Assembly (NCBI GenBank): GCA_020627785.1
Contig: JAHDGF010000011.1
Coordinates: forward strand, 36,390-100,389
From: Saprospiraceae bacterium
GTDB taxonomy: Bacteria; Bacteroidota; Bacteroidia; Chitinophagales; Saprospiraceae
Direction: 5' to 3'
Length of the DNA stretch: 64,000 nt
Shown one piece after another: positions 28,088-37,076 of this stretch (the first letter of the stretch is position 1; each line of letters opens with the position of its first letter). The notes under the pieces were generated by a model, which ran no database searches, was not told the DNA's origin, and saw only the letters and a program-made list of their open reading frames with translations. A program made the translations under genes and the position numbers.

Positions 28088-28540
28088 ATGAAATTCGTTT
28101 TTTATTCAGCACTTGTAATGATTCTTTTTGGTGCATGCACGCCTACCGAAGATGAAATTTTTCAATCCAATATTGAGGATATTGAGAACTATTTAGCTGA
28201 AAATAATTTAAACGCTGATCTTACCAATAATGATGAATTATATTACATCATTTCAGAGCAAGGCAGCGTGAACCGTCCCAATGCACAGAATGAAGTGACG
28301 GTTGATTTTAGAGGTTACTTACTTGACGGTACTACTTTTGATAATGGAACAGACATTTCGTTCAGTTTACCTACAACAATATTAGGGTGGCAGATCGGTG
28401 TGCCTTTGATTGGGAAAGGTGGACAGGTCACACTTTTTGTTCCATCACGATTGGCTTATGGAGATGAGCCACCTGAAGGTTCTGGAATACCAGGAGATGT
28501 TCCTTTAATATTTGATATTACCTTAACTGATTTTAATTAA
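28088..28540 (+). CDS. FKBP-type peptidyl-prolyl isomerase lipoprotein
   Basis: MKFVFYSALVMILFGACTP gives a lipoprotein signal (Cys17). Residues ~60-150 are an FKBP domain: VTVDFRGYLLDGTTFDNG, then GWQIGVPLIGKGGQVTLFVPSRLAYGDEP and PLIFDITLTDF, which hold the conserved active-site aromatics of the family. It catalyses proline isomerisation and helps secreted proteins fold at the envelope. The msrA gene starts 5 nt downstream, so both repair and folding functions are likely co-expressed. Confidence 0.9.
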   Translation: MKFVFYSALVMILFGACTPTEDEIFQSNIEDIENYLAENNLNADLTNNDELYYIISEQGSVNRPNAQNEVTVDFRGYLLDGTTFDNGTDISFSLPTTILGWQIGVPLIGKGGQVTLFVPSRLAYGDEPPEGSGIPGDVPLIFDITLTDFN

Positions 28541-28545
28541 AATAG

Positions 28546-29241
28546 ATGAAATTAATTACCAGTCTTATTCTTGTTTTTTCGCTTTTCGCAAATGAAGCCT
28601 GCAATCAAAGTACAACATCAGATACTAACTCAAGCACCAAAAAAGAACTAGGCGCCAAAGAAGTCGTTGACATAACTACCTATCTAGATGGACAGAGCTT
28701 TCCTGGAATGGAGCATGCCGTTGTTGCTGGTGGTTGTTTCTGGTGCGTCGAAGCTGCCTTCCAACAATTAGAAGGTATCGTTGAGTCGATAAGCGGATAT
28801 TCAGGAGGCCATGTGAAGAATCCAAGTTATGAAGCGGTATGCACTCATAAAACTGGTCACGCGGAGGCTGTATATTTAATCTATGATCCTAAGGTTATCA
28901 GCTTTAGTGAAATTCTAGATGTTTTCTTTGTAGCGCACGATCCTACAACTCTAAATAGGCAAGGACCTGACGTGGGAGAATCATATAAGTCTGCCTTATA
29001 TCCAATGAATGAAACTCAAGCAAAGATTATTGATGAGCAGATTGCTGCTTACAATGAATCAACTTTCAATGGAGGGATTGTTACAGATGTTCAAGACTAT
29101 GAAGAGTTTTGGGTTGCTGAAGCTTACCACCAAGATTTCTATTGGAACAATCCGAATCAAGGTTATGTCAGATCTGTCAGTAGACCCAAGGTAGAGAAGG
29201 TTGCCAAAGTCTTTAAGGATCGTCTGAAAATGAAAAAATAA
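28546..29241 (+). CDS. msrA: Peptide methionine sulfoxide reductase MsrA, exported
   Basis: The catalytic motif GCFWC (residues 63-67, nucleophile Cys64) and HKTGHAEAVYLIYDP, then YKSALYP and YHQDFYWNNPNQGY show a full MsrA domain, which reduces S-methionine sulfoxide in proteins. The N-terminal ~25 residues are hydrophobic and end NEAC, a weak lipobox, so the enzyme is exported to the periplasm and perhaps lipidated. It pairs with the FKBP gene 5 nt upstream. No MsrB domain is fused or adjacent. Confidence 0.92.
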   Translation: MKLITSLILVFSLFANEACNQSTTSDTNSSTKKELGAKEVVDITTYLDGQSFPGMEHAVVAGGCFWCVEAAFQQLEGIVESISGYSGGHVKNPSYEAVCTHKTGHAEAVYLIYDPKVISFSEILDVFFVAHDPTTLNRQGPDVGESYKSALYPMNETQAKIIDEQIAAYNESTFNGGIVTDVQDYEEFWVAEAYHQDFYWNNPNQGYVRSVSRPKVEKVAKVFKDRLKMKK

Positions 29242-29293
29242 GATTGTTCTTTACTATGTTCTCATTCTAAATTGTAGAGGGCGCCCTTGAATT

Positions 29294-29485
29294 CTAAGGC
29301 AGTAACATCATAAGTCCACATCCCATAACGATACCACCCAACATACTGGTGAGCGTCTCGCGGTTACTAGTTTCGTGCGCTGTTCGACTTATGTAAATGC
29401 CTATGGTAGCTGGAATGTACTTGTAAACTGTGTTAACATATAGTATCAGGTTAAGAATCAATTGAATTAGCTCTTCAAGGAATCT
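29294..29485 (-). pseudogene. Possible remnant of a membrane protein gene
   Basis: The minus strand holds an open stretch of 63 codons with no early Met; it is hydrophobic, with YKYIPATIGIYISR, then TSMLGGIVMGCGLMMLLP at its end, like the C-terminus of a multi-pass membrane protein. It may be a decayed gene end or chance. The rest of the 29242-29639 gap shows nothing that I can name. Confidence 0.25.
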
Positions 29486-29639
29486 CTATCATTTTATTTT
29501 CTATTATTGGTCTTTGATTTCTCATCATTTTTGATGCAAAAACCCTAAATTTTTCTAATTGTAAATAGACCCTCACGACATGGCTGAGTTTATTTTTGAA
29601 GAGATTCAGAATTTAAAAGGTTTTAAATTACATTAAGAC

Positions 29640-32600
29640 ATGAAAAAGTTTTTGCAATTATTATTTTTTATCTCTTTTATTCCATACTCACATTCCCAAT
29701 CTACAATGAAGTATTATGCCAAAGATAATTGGGTGCAAGATGTTCAAGTCATTGATGATAAGGTCTGGATTGGGAATCCAACAGGTCTACATATTCTAGA
29801 CTTAGAAACGGGTGAAGGCAATCTATTACAATCTGTCAATAGCCCATTGCGAGGCAATTTTGTTCGTGAAATTCTTCCTTCTGAAGACTATGTTTGGCTT
29901 GCTTTAGAAGAAGGTGGTATTGCGAGATATGATAAAAATTTGGGCGGCCAAAATTTAGCTTGGTGTACTTATTACTCACCAGTTCAAGGTCCAATTGACA
30001 CACTTCATAATGCAAGAAACCTCATGGAAGACAACAATGGTAATTTATGGTTTGATGGAGGACATGATTCTAGATCTTCTTTATATGCATTAAAAGATGA
30101 AGTATTATTAGATTATACAAATTTTGTATCTGATCAACCATATAGAATGACAAGCCATGGTTCAAGAAATATTTTCTTCAGCGACAACCTTGATAATTTA
30201 TTTTATTTTGATGTACAGACAGAAATAACCCACAACATTGACTTGCCATTGATAACAGCTGAAGTTTCTTCGTTTACCGCACATAACGATGAATTATATG
30301 TTTGTTTTGAGGAAGGTGAAGAGAGTTTCATTTACAGATTTGATGGATCTTGGCATTTTATAGGAGAACTAAATGAATCAATTAATTTAGGAAGTTCTCG
30401 CATTGCTAAAGGTACTGAAAGGATGTGGTATACAAATAGTAGCGCAAATGTTCCGAACTATATTTCAATCAATAACAATGAATTAAAATATTTTAATAGC
30501 ATGGAATTGGTTGGTAACCAAACAAATCCAGAAGACCGATTTTTCATCTTAAATGAAGATAAGGAAGGGAGAATTTGGTTTTATAAATCGGGTGATTTTG
30601 ACGGGGATTCAGTTCTTAGTGTAAGCAGTAATGAACTGAAATATTATGATGTTCATCATTCTTTCTATAATTATGGATCGTATTTCGGACGACCAAATTT
30701 CGATTGTGATGGAAACTTATTGATCGCTGGCTTGACCCAATTGCAAGCTTTTAATCCGGATACATTGATCTTACATGAGGTCTTGCCAAATAGAGAAACA
30801 GGAGATTTGGAATTTACAGCGAAAAACTCCGTTAACTGTAAATACTATGTTGCCAAAGATGGAAGGAGTAATTCTTCTCCTAGTATGCTTTACGAATTTG
30901 AAAATCATGAGCTCATAGATTCTATTTATATCCATGATGGAAGTATTTCCTCATTGCATATTTCTTCCGAGGGTATAATATATGTAGGTCTGGGAACTAA
31001 AGGGCTTGGTATTTATGATGAAAGCACGGACACTTGGGACATCGTTTTAGATCCATTTTTAAACCCTTCTTTTAACTGGGGAAATATCATTTGGAGTATT
31101 AGAGAAAGTGAAAGTGGCATCCTCACCTTCGGAACCGCCAGATCACTTGTTGTTTACGATGGTCTTACATGGACAACTTACGATCAATCGAATAGCCCAA
31201 TTGGAAGTTCTTCTGTTCATGAGCATTTAGTAGATAGCAATGGAGATATATTGGTTTCATATGAAGGAGGTATCTACATTTTCGATGGCATTGAATGGGA
31301 ATACTTTGCTTTTTATGACCCATATAAAAATTACATTTCAAGTATTCAGGAAGCTTCTGAGGGTAATTATTGGCTGGGTACAGGAAGAAGCGGATTGTTG
31401 TATTGGAATCGGTTTGATTTTCAGCAAATTGATATCATGAACTCTGCATTGCCTTCCAATAGGATCAGCGCAGTTCTAGTTCATCCAATAACAGGTAATC
31501 TATGGCTAGTGACAAATAGAGGTTTTATTGTTTTTGATCAAGAGGCTATTGAGATAAAAAAAGGCTTATTCGGTAAAGTCTTTTATGATTCTGATCAAGA
31601 TTCAATTTTTGATGCTGGAATTGATGTAGGTCTAAGAGATATGAAGGTATCTATGGATAATAATACGGAGGCAATAACAGACATAAATGGAAATTATGCT
31701 TTCTATCCAGAAGACTCAGGTCAGTACAGAATAAATAATGCTGTGGACGATAAATATATTCATACATCAGAAAGTAATATTGAAATAGCCTTTGATGATG
31801 AAGATGTTTTAGATCTTAATTTTGGTTTGTGGAAAGAATTGGAAGATTTACAATTGAATGTAGATTTCTCAGTTAGTCCATTTATATGTTCGTCTGAGAT
31901 TTCTACTTGGATTACGTTGGACAATCCTGGTTTTAAAACTGTTGATGGGCAAGTTTTGTTGGAATTGCCTGAAGACATAAATATTGTTTCAACTTATCCA
32001 GATGCAGAAGTAATTTCGAATAACGAAGTTCGGTGGGATTTTACAGGGCTGAGTTTTCAAGAGCAAAGATCCTTGTATGCGGTATTAGAAGCTCCTCCAG
32101 TCGAGGATATACTGATGCAATTTGATTCGATTTCAAATGCGATCATTCCAATTAAAGCAAGCATTGAGTATGAGAATTTTCTTCAGGAGTTTCGTAAAGA
32201 AGAGCAATATTTGTGTTCATATGATCCTAATGATAAATTAAGTGCTAGTACTGGAGAAGTTAGAGGTAACTTAAGTTTGATTGACGACCAATTAGAGTAC
32301 ACCATCCGTTTTCAGAATTTAGGCAATTTTAAGGCAGAAACGGTTGTTTTGGTGGATAATCTTGATATCCATTTAGATTCGAAAACTTTGAGTATAGTTT
32401 CTAGTAGCCATCAAGTGTATACTCAAATTAATAACTCAACTGAATTGGTGTTTCGGTTTTTAGATATTAATTTACCACCCGAGTCAGAAAACGTAGCGGC
32501 TAGTCAAGGATTCGTGAAATATCGTATTAAAGCGAAGGAGGGAATTCCTGATTATACGACCATTTATAATTCAGCTCAAATATATTTTGACAATAATGCT

Positions 32601-32906
32601 CCAATTAGCACTAATATTACTCGGAATATACTGGTTGAAAACTTTCCAATAAGTTCTACTTTTGAAGAAGGAAAAGGCTATGACTTGTTTTTAGTGTATC
32701 CTAATCCTACAAATTTTCAATTTTTGGTTAACCCAAAATTTGATGAAAAATATAATGTTGAAATTAGGAATCCTACAGGTCAAATATTTATGAGACAGTT
32801 TGATTGTACCGGAGTTATAGAATTTAGTATTGAGGAATCAGGATTATATTTTATATTTCTTAAGCAGGGAAATGAATCAATGGTTCAAAAAATCATTATT
32901 CACTAA
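29640..32906 (+). CDS. T9SS-secreted protein with two-component-type propeller and SdrD-B-like domain
   Basis: A signal peptide (ending SHSQ) is followed by ~600 residues of propeller repeats of the Reg_prop kind (VWIGNPTGLHILDLETGEG, NLWFDGG, then NYWLGTGRSGLLYW and NLWLVTNRGFIVFD). Next is an SdrD B-like domain (GKVFYDSDQDSIFDAGIDVGLRD), a DUF11/DUF7619-like segment (CSYDPNDK then LEYTIRFQNLGN and QIYFDNNAPISTN), and a T9SS sorting domain from VYPNPTNFQF to the end. Propellers of this kind are normally periplasmic sensors in hybrid histidine kinases; here no kinase is present and the protein is predicted to be at the surface. Binding target unknown. Confidence 0.82.
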   Translation: MKKFLQLLFFISFIPYSHSQSTMKYYAKDNWVQDVQVIDDKVWIGNPTGLHILDLETGEGNLLQSVNSPLRGNFVREILPSEDYVWLALEEGGIARYDKNLGGQNLAWCTYYSPVQGPIDTLHNARNLMEDNNGNLWFDGGHDSRSSLYALKDEVLLDYTNFVSDQPYRMTSHGSRNIFFSDNLDNLFYFDVQTEITHNIDLPLITAEVSSFTAHNDELYVCFEEGEESFIYRFDGSWHFIGELNESINLGSSRIAKGTERMWYTNSSANVPNYISINNNELKYFNSMELVGNQTNPEDRFFILNEDKEGRIWFYKSGDFDGDSVLSVSSNELKYYDVHHSFYNYGSYFGRPNFDCDGNLLIAGLTQLQAFNPDTLILHEVLPNRETGDLEFTAKNSVNCKYYVAKDGRSNSSPSMLYEFENHELIDSIYIHDGSISSLHISSEGIIYVGLGTKGLGIYDESTDTWDIVLDPFLNPSFNWGNIIWSIRESESGILTFGTARSLVVYDGLTWTTYDQSNSPIGSSSVHEHLVDSNGDILVSYEGGIYIFDGIEWEYFAFYDPYKNYISSIQEASEGNYWLGTGRSGLLYWNRFDFQQIDIMNSALPSNRISAVLVHPITGNLWLVTNRGFIVFDQEAIEIKKGLFGKVFYDSDQDSIFDAGIDVGLRDMKVSMDNNTEAITDINGNYAFYPEDSGQYRINNAVDDKYIHTSESNIEIAFDDEDVLDLNFGLWKELEDLQLNVDFSVSPFICSSEISTWITLDNPGFKTVDGQVLLELPEDINIVSTYPDAEVISNNEVRWDFTGLSFQEQRSLYAVLEAPPVEDILMQFDSISNAIIPIKASIEYENFLQEFRKEEQYLCSYDPNDKLSASTGEVRGNLSLIDDQLEYTIRFQNLGNFKAETVVLVDNLDIHLDSKTLSIVSSSHQVYTQINNSTELVFRFLDINLPPESENVAASQGFVKYRIKAKEGIPDYTTIYNSAQIYFDNNAPISTNITRNILVENFPISSTFEEGKGYDLFLVYPNPTNFQFLVNPKFDEKYNVEIRNPTGQIFMRQFDCTGVIEFSIEESGLYFIFLKQGNESMVQKIIIH

Positions 32907-33028
32907 ATGGTCTTCATTAAGTGGATATAGAGAACATAACCAAGGCAAATTCAAAAGGTAACTCGTCTAATCTTGTGTGGGAGACCATTAGATAAATACT
33001 AGATGATTATTTCTCTTGATTTATTATC

Positions 33029-33233
33029 ATTACAAAAGAACCAAAAATAAAATTTGAAACTGAAATATAGAAAGAGATTCACTTAGAAGAATTAAGGGAC
33101 TCAAAGAAAGGGAAATCTTTGTCTTTGGAAATATAAGCACGTAATAGTTACTGGTTATCCATTAAAGAAAGATGAAGAATTAACCCATAATTATGGGAAG
33201 CCTGATATGGATTTTATCGAATTTATACTTTAG
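33029..33233 (+). pseudogene. Possible decayed coding fragment
   Basis: Short peptide-like stretches occur in two different frames broken by stops: ITKEPKIKFETEI, then (after a stop) KEIHLEELRDSKKGKSLSLEI, and in another frame YKHVIVTGYPLKKDEELTHN ending FIEFIL at 33231. The ordinary amino-acid make-up suggests a rotting gene, but I recognise no family. This lies in the 346-nt gap between two secreted-protein genes. Confidence 0.3.
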
Positions 33234-33252
33234 TATTACTGATTCATAGATT

Positions 33253-34371
33253 ATGAAGAGCTTATTTGCAGCAATATTTATCTTTTTATTTTATAGCACT
33301 ACTATTGGTCAATGGTCTTATAATTATTATGGGATTTTTGGAGGGAAGGTTCTTGTTAAATCTGCATTAATTGCTGAGGACAATTCCATTCTTGCAATTT
33401 GCGATACAGCAAGGAAAAATATAGCAGCTAAAGATACATATGCTATCCTTGTAGGAGCCGACGGTGAAGTTAAATGGAAACGAAAGGTAAAAAGTATTTG
33501 GGGTAAGGCAAAAGGCCATTCATATGTGGCAAAAGGAGAAAGGAGATTTGCATATGCTTATACTGAAATATTTGCAAATGGGGACAAAGGAATCAGGATT
33601 GTAATTTTTAATGAACGCGGTAAGCGGGTATTCGATAAATCAGTTTCTGATACTCGGGATTTACGTCTGATTGAATTTTACTTTCAGCAAGACCATTTTT
33701 CTTTAATTGCAAGGATTGGTGAAAATGGAGAAGAGGAGCATATTCAGTTTAAGCTAGATCTAAACGGGAAAGAACTTAGTTACTCGTTTTATGAACTTCC
33801 TTCAGAAATTGCTTGGGAGGAAAATAGTTTAAAATTTATATCACCAGATTCTTATGTATATACTAGTAAAGTAGACTCTGTATTAAAAGTTTGTAAAGTT
33901 CTAGGCGATAGTATCTCATGGGAATTGAGCCATTCAAGTAAATTCAATGAGATTCAACTATTAAATGTGTTGGAGTTTCTCGATTATAAATGCATTGTTT
34001 ATCATGCTCAAGAAGAAGTGATCGTAGACTGTTTTGATTCATATGATAAATTGATTTGGTCAAAAAAAGTGTATGATTACAACTCACTTAGGCATGAATC
34101 TAAGCTTACATTAGATAATTACATCGTACTGGGAGGTTATGATGAATTATTCATATTAGATTATCAAGGAAATATTTATTCAACAATAGAATTAAATCCT
34201 ATCAGGTTTGAATGGTTGGTTGATTATGAATTAATTGATGACGATAAATTTACTTTTGTAAGACGTTCTCTTTTAAATCGAGATAATAAACAAAAATTGC
34301 TCATCGTAAAGTACGATCCGAATAATGTCGGGAGAATTGACAACTACATTAATCTTGATGGAAGCAATTAG
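33253..34371 (+). CDS. Secreted beta-propeller-like protein, unknown
   Basis: A signal peptide (MKSLFAAIFIFLFYSTTIGQ) precedes ~350 residues of beta-strand repeats with patterns such as AILVGADGEVKWKRKV, FNERGKRVFDKSV and DSYDKLIWSKKV, a PQQ-like or quinoprotein-like propeller arrangement. No T9SS domain ends the protein. No catalytic site can be seen. It stands alone between two T9SS genes. Confidence 0.6.
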   Translation: MKSLFAAIFIFLFYSTTIGQWSYNYYGIFGGKVLVKSALIAEDNSILAICDTARKNIAAKDTYAILVGADGEVKWKRKVKSIWGKAKGHSYVAKGERRFAYAYTEIFANGDKGIRIVIFNERGKRVFDKSVSDTRDLRLIEFYFQQDHFSLIARIGENGEEEHIQFKLDLNGKELSYSFYELPSEIAWEENSLKFISPDSYVYTSKVDSVLKVCKVLGDSISWELSHSSKFNEIQLLNVLEFLDYKCIVYHAQEEVIVDCFDSYDKLIWSKKVYDYNSLRHESKLTLDNYIVLGGYDELFILDYQGNIYSTIELNPIRFEWLVDYELIDDDKFTFVRRSLLNRDNKQKLLIVKYDPNNVGRIDNYINLDGSN

Positions 34372-34553
34372 GAAAAGTCATCCAATTAATGAGATTATTG
34401 TTATTCCATTTCATTTTTATTTTTCTAAGTACGGAGAGTTTTGACATCATTGGATTAACAAGAGAAATTATTTTCATTACGTTGTAATAGGGGACAACTT
34501 TTCTCTATATTGTTTATGGCAACTGTTACAATCCATATTAAAAAGTAACAACA

Positions 34554-35462
34554 ATGAAGTTTCGATTAAAGCTCTTTTTTAAGTTAACCACCTTTAGTCT
34601 TTGTATTTTCCTTTATACCAGTCCTAAATCAAATGCCCAGAGTGATTGTTTTACACTCGATTTTGAGTCGATAAGCGGAGCTGTTTTGAGTGATAACCTA
34701 GAAGTAAGTGATCAATACTTAAATTCAAATGGGGTTCTTTTCGAACTTGAAGACGGGACCTTTCCGCATATAGCAAAATATGGTTTTCCTTTTACAGCTT
34801 TCAATTCTTTTATTGGAGAGTTTATGATGGAATCAGAATTAGTCGGTGCATATTTTTTGACAGATGATGGCTTGCTTGAAGGGCTGATTGCTACACCTTT
34901 AATAATGACCTTTTCTTCTCCAGTAGATAGTGTCAGCGGGATGGTATTAGATGTTGATTTTGACGAAGTCTTCACCATTGAGGCAAGGGATCTATTAGAT
35001 TCTGTTATTTCTACCGTTGTCGTTGCTGCAGGTGATGAAGGGACAGGTGATGCAATAGCAACTTCTTGGGGGTTACATGCGGGTGATCAATTATTTTATT
35101 CTTTGAAAATTAGTGGTGAAAGAGAAGTAGCTGGAGCTTTCGGATTTGCTTTTGATAATTTTGTTACCTGTCCTATTGATGCATCCAACATCGGACAAGG
35201 AGGAACAACAGCAACAGAGGATCCATTATTCAATAGTGTAAAGGTGTATCCTAATCCAGCTCCAGGAAGTTTCGTAGTTGAAGTATTAAATAACGAAAAA
35301 GTAAATTTTATTGGGCTTTACGATTTAATGGGAAGGAAATTAGGATTCCAGTCCCTCCTAGAAAATGATTCAATCCAAATTGAATCTGAATTCCAAGGAG
35401 TAGTTTTATTGAAAATTCAAATAGGCGAGAAAGTATTAACTCAAAAAATACTTTTGCATTAA
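34554..35462 (+). CDS. T9SS-secreted beta-sandwich protein, paralogue 1
   Basis: After a signal peptide (ending SNAQ) come ~190 residues of a lectin/jelly-roll-like domain (CFTLDFESISG, FELEDGTFPHIAKYGFPFTAFN, FAFDNFVTCPIDASNIGQGG), a linker, and a T9SS sorting domain from VKVYPNPAPGSFVV to the end. It is clearly homologous to the next gene, 3 nt downstream. The sandwich is reminiscent of PEP-CTERM-type carbohydrate-binding folds, but I cannot confirm that. Both are presumably surface displayed. Confidence 0.75.
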   Translation: MKFRLKLFFKLTTFSLCIFLYTSPKSNAQSDCFTLDFESISGAVLSDNLEVSDQYLNSNGVLFELEDGTFPHIAKYGFPFTAFNSFIGEFMMESELVGAYFLTDDGLLEGLIATPLIMTFSSPVDSVSGMVLDVDFDEVFTIEARDLLDSVISTVVVAAGDEGTGDAIATSWGLHAGDQLFYSLKISGEREVAGAFGFAFDNFVTCPIDASNIGQGGTTATEDPLFNSVKVYPNPAPGSFVVEVLNNEKVNFIGLYDLMGRKLGFQSLLENDSIQIESEFQGVVLLKIQIGEKVLTQKILLH

Positions 35463-35465
35463 GAA

Positions 35466-36401
35466 ATGAAAACAATAGATCTACATATGAATTTTGGATT
35501 CAAACAATCACTTAGGTCGTTTCTTGTTTTTATTTGTGTTTTTTCGTTTACAATCAATGTGTCTTATACTCAAGGCGAATGCTTTTTCTTGGACTTCGAA
35601 ACCATACAAGGAATCATACCAACCGAAGGTTTGGAAATCAGTACTGAATATCTTAGCTCAAATGGTGTATCATTTAAGTTTGAAGATGGCACAAATCCTC
35701 ACATTGCTCGGTTGGGCTTGCCAAATACTGCATTTAATACCAATCTAGGCAATGAATTTGTCAATGAATCACAACTTATTGGGATGTACTTCCTTACAGA
35801 TGACGGGGTGCTCGGTAGTGAATACCTGTCGCCATTAATCATGTCTTTTTCTTCTCCGCTTGATAGCATTAGCGGTTTGGTGCTCGATGTGGATATTGGC
35901 GAACGATTTATCATTCAAGCAATAGATCAATTTGATTCTGTCATTGATCAAACAATAATCGAAGCGGGTGATCCTGGCACAGGTGATGGAAGAGTAACTC
36001 GCTGGGGATTTAAAACCATTAAGCAATTAATACATACTTTAAAAATTATTGCAGTAAGTACTAAAGGTGGTGAATTTGGATTTGGCTTTGATAATTTCGT
36101 TACCTGTCCCATCGATGCCTCAAACATCGGGCAAGGTGGAACAACTTCAATTGATGATGAGTTTTTGAGAGATAAGATTAAAGTGTATCCTAATCCTTCT
36201 TCTGGAAGTTTTGTTATTGATGCCTTAAATTTTGGAGAAGTAAGCTCCTTAGAAATATTCGATCACATAGGTCAAAAAGTAAACTTTCACTACTCAGTGG
36301 ACAGACATTTGACGAAAGTCGAATGCGACTACCAAGGCTTAATCCTCATTAGAATCCAAAGTGACCAAGGAATTTTTACGCAAAAATTAATTTTAAAGTA
36401 A
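35466..36401 (+). CDS. T9SS-secreted beta-sandwich protein, paralogue 2
   Basis: This is a tandem duplicate of the preceding gene: the same EDGT.PHIA, FNxxxG, YFLTDDGxL, SPLIMSFSSP, DVD, AGDxGTGD and GFDNFVTCPIDASNIGQGG motifs recur in the same order, followed by a T9SS domain from IKVYPNPSSGSFVI. The signal peptide is 36-40 residues long from ATG 35466; ATG 35487 is a shorter option. The high conservation of the C-terminal part of the sandwich (identical DASNIGQGGTT) against a divergent first half suggests selection on the core. Function unknown. Confidence 0.75.
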   Translation: MKTIDLHMNFGFKQSLRSFLVFICVFSFTINVSYTQGECFFLDFETIQGIIPTEGLEISTEYLSSNGVSFKFEDGTNPHIARLGLPNTAFNTNLGNEFVNESQLIGMYFLTDDGVLGSEYLSPLIMSFSSPLDSISGLVLDVDIGERFIIQAIDQFDSVIDQTIIEAGDPGTGDGRVTRWGFKTIKQLIHTLKIIAVSTKGGEFGFGFDNFVTCPIDASNIGQGGTTSIDDEFLRDKIKVYPNPSSGSFVIDALNFGEVSSLEIFDHIGQKVNFHYSVDRHLTKVECDYQGLILIRIQSDQGIFTQKLILK

Positions 36402-36455
36402 TTACTGAGGACCTTCCAGACTACTTAACATTAAATTAATATTGAAAATTTCCTA

Positions 36456-36474
36456 AATGCAACAATGTTGCATT
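36456..36474. promoter_or_regulatory. Zur-like (Fur-family) operator
   Basis: AATGCAACAATGTTGCATT is a perfect 8-3-8 palindrome, of the size and AT/GC pattern of Fur-family operators, 45 nt upstream of the lipoprotein start and just upstream of the -7 element. The partner genes encode a TonB receptor system, so zinc control (Zur) is my favoured guess. The regulator itself is not in the window. Confidence 0.55.
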
Positions 36475-36482
36475 AATTTTTG

Positions 36483-36490
36483 TAGCTTTG
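36483..36490 (+). promoter_or_regulatory. Bacteroidota -7 element
   Basis: TAGCTTTG matches TAnnTTTG, 28 nt before the ATG at 36519. The palindrome upstream overlaps the expected -33 region, so a bound repressor would block polymerase. Confidence 0.5.
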
Positions 36491-36518
36491 AGATATTATT
36501 AAATTTCAATATTAAGTC

Positions 36519-37076
36519 ATGATTAAGAATTATTCCGTTTTAAGCTTTTTAGCAATAGCCTTGTTCATTTTTACTGGTTGTGATAAAGATGATCCAGAAA
36601 TAACAAATGAAGAAGAGCTAATCACCACAGTAAACTATACATTAACTGATGAAGCAGGAGCAACTGTTGTTTTAACCTTCACTGATCTAGATGGAGACGG
36701 AGGTAACGATGCGACCATAGTTGGAGGTACATTAGTTGCAAATCAAAGATATCTTGGAACCTTAGAATTATTGAATGAAGCTGAAACACCTTCAGAAAGT
36801 GTGAATGCAGAAATTTCAGAGGAAGCAGAAGAGCACCAATTCTTTTTTGAGTCAAACATTGCTGATCTAAGTTTCGAATATTTAGATGTAGATGCTGACG
36901 GAAATCCAATAGGTATAAATGGAGCATTAACAACTGGGGATGCTACTTCAGGTTCGATAACGATTACTCTACGTCACGAGCCAAATAAAACTGCGGATGG
37001 AGTTTCAGATGGAGACATCAGTAATGCAGGTGGTGAAACAGATATAGAGGTTACCTTCCCAATCGTCATTGAATAG
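36519..37076 (+). CDS. Lipoprotein partner of a TonB receptor (type 1 periplasmic-binding-fold-like annotation)
   Basis: A lipoprotein signal (MIKNYSVLSFLAIALFIFTGCDKD, Cys21) leads a ~160-residue acidic beta-domain with an Asp-rich stretch FTDLDGDGGNDATIVGG and EYLDVDADGNPIG, which could bind divalent metal. Homologues with such arrangements are found directly before TonB-dependent receptors in Bacteroidota and are usually just named type 1 periplasmic binding fold proteins. The receptor gene overlaps it by 8 nt. It may capture substrate at the cell surface or in the periplasm. Confidence 0.65.
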   Translation: MIKNYSVLSFLAIALFIFTGCDKDDPEITNEEELITTVNYTLTDEAGATVVLTFTDLDGDGGNDATIVGGTLVANQRYLGTLELLNEAETPSESVNAEISEEAEEHQFFFESNIADLSFEYLDVDADGNPIGINGALTTGDATSGSITITLRHEPNKTADGVSDGDISNAGGETDIEVTFPIVIE

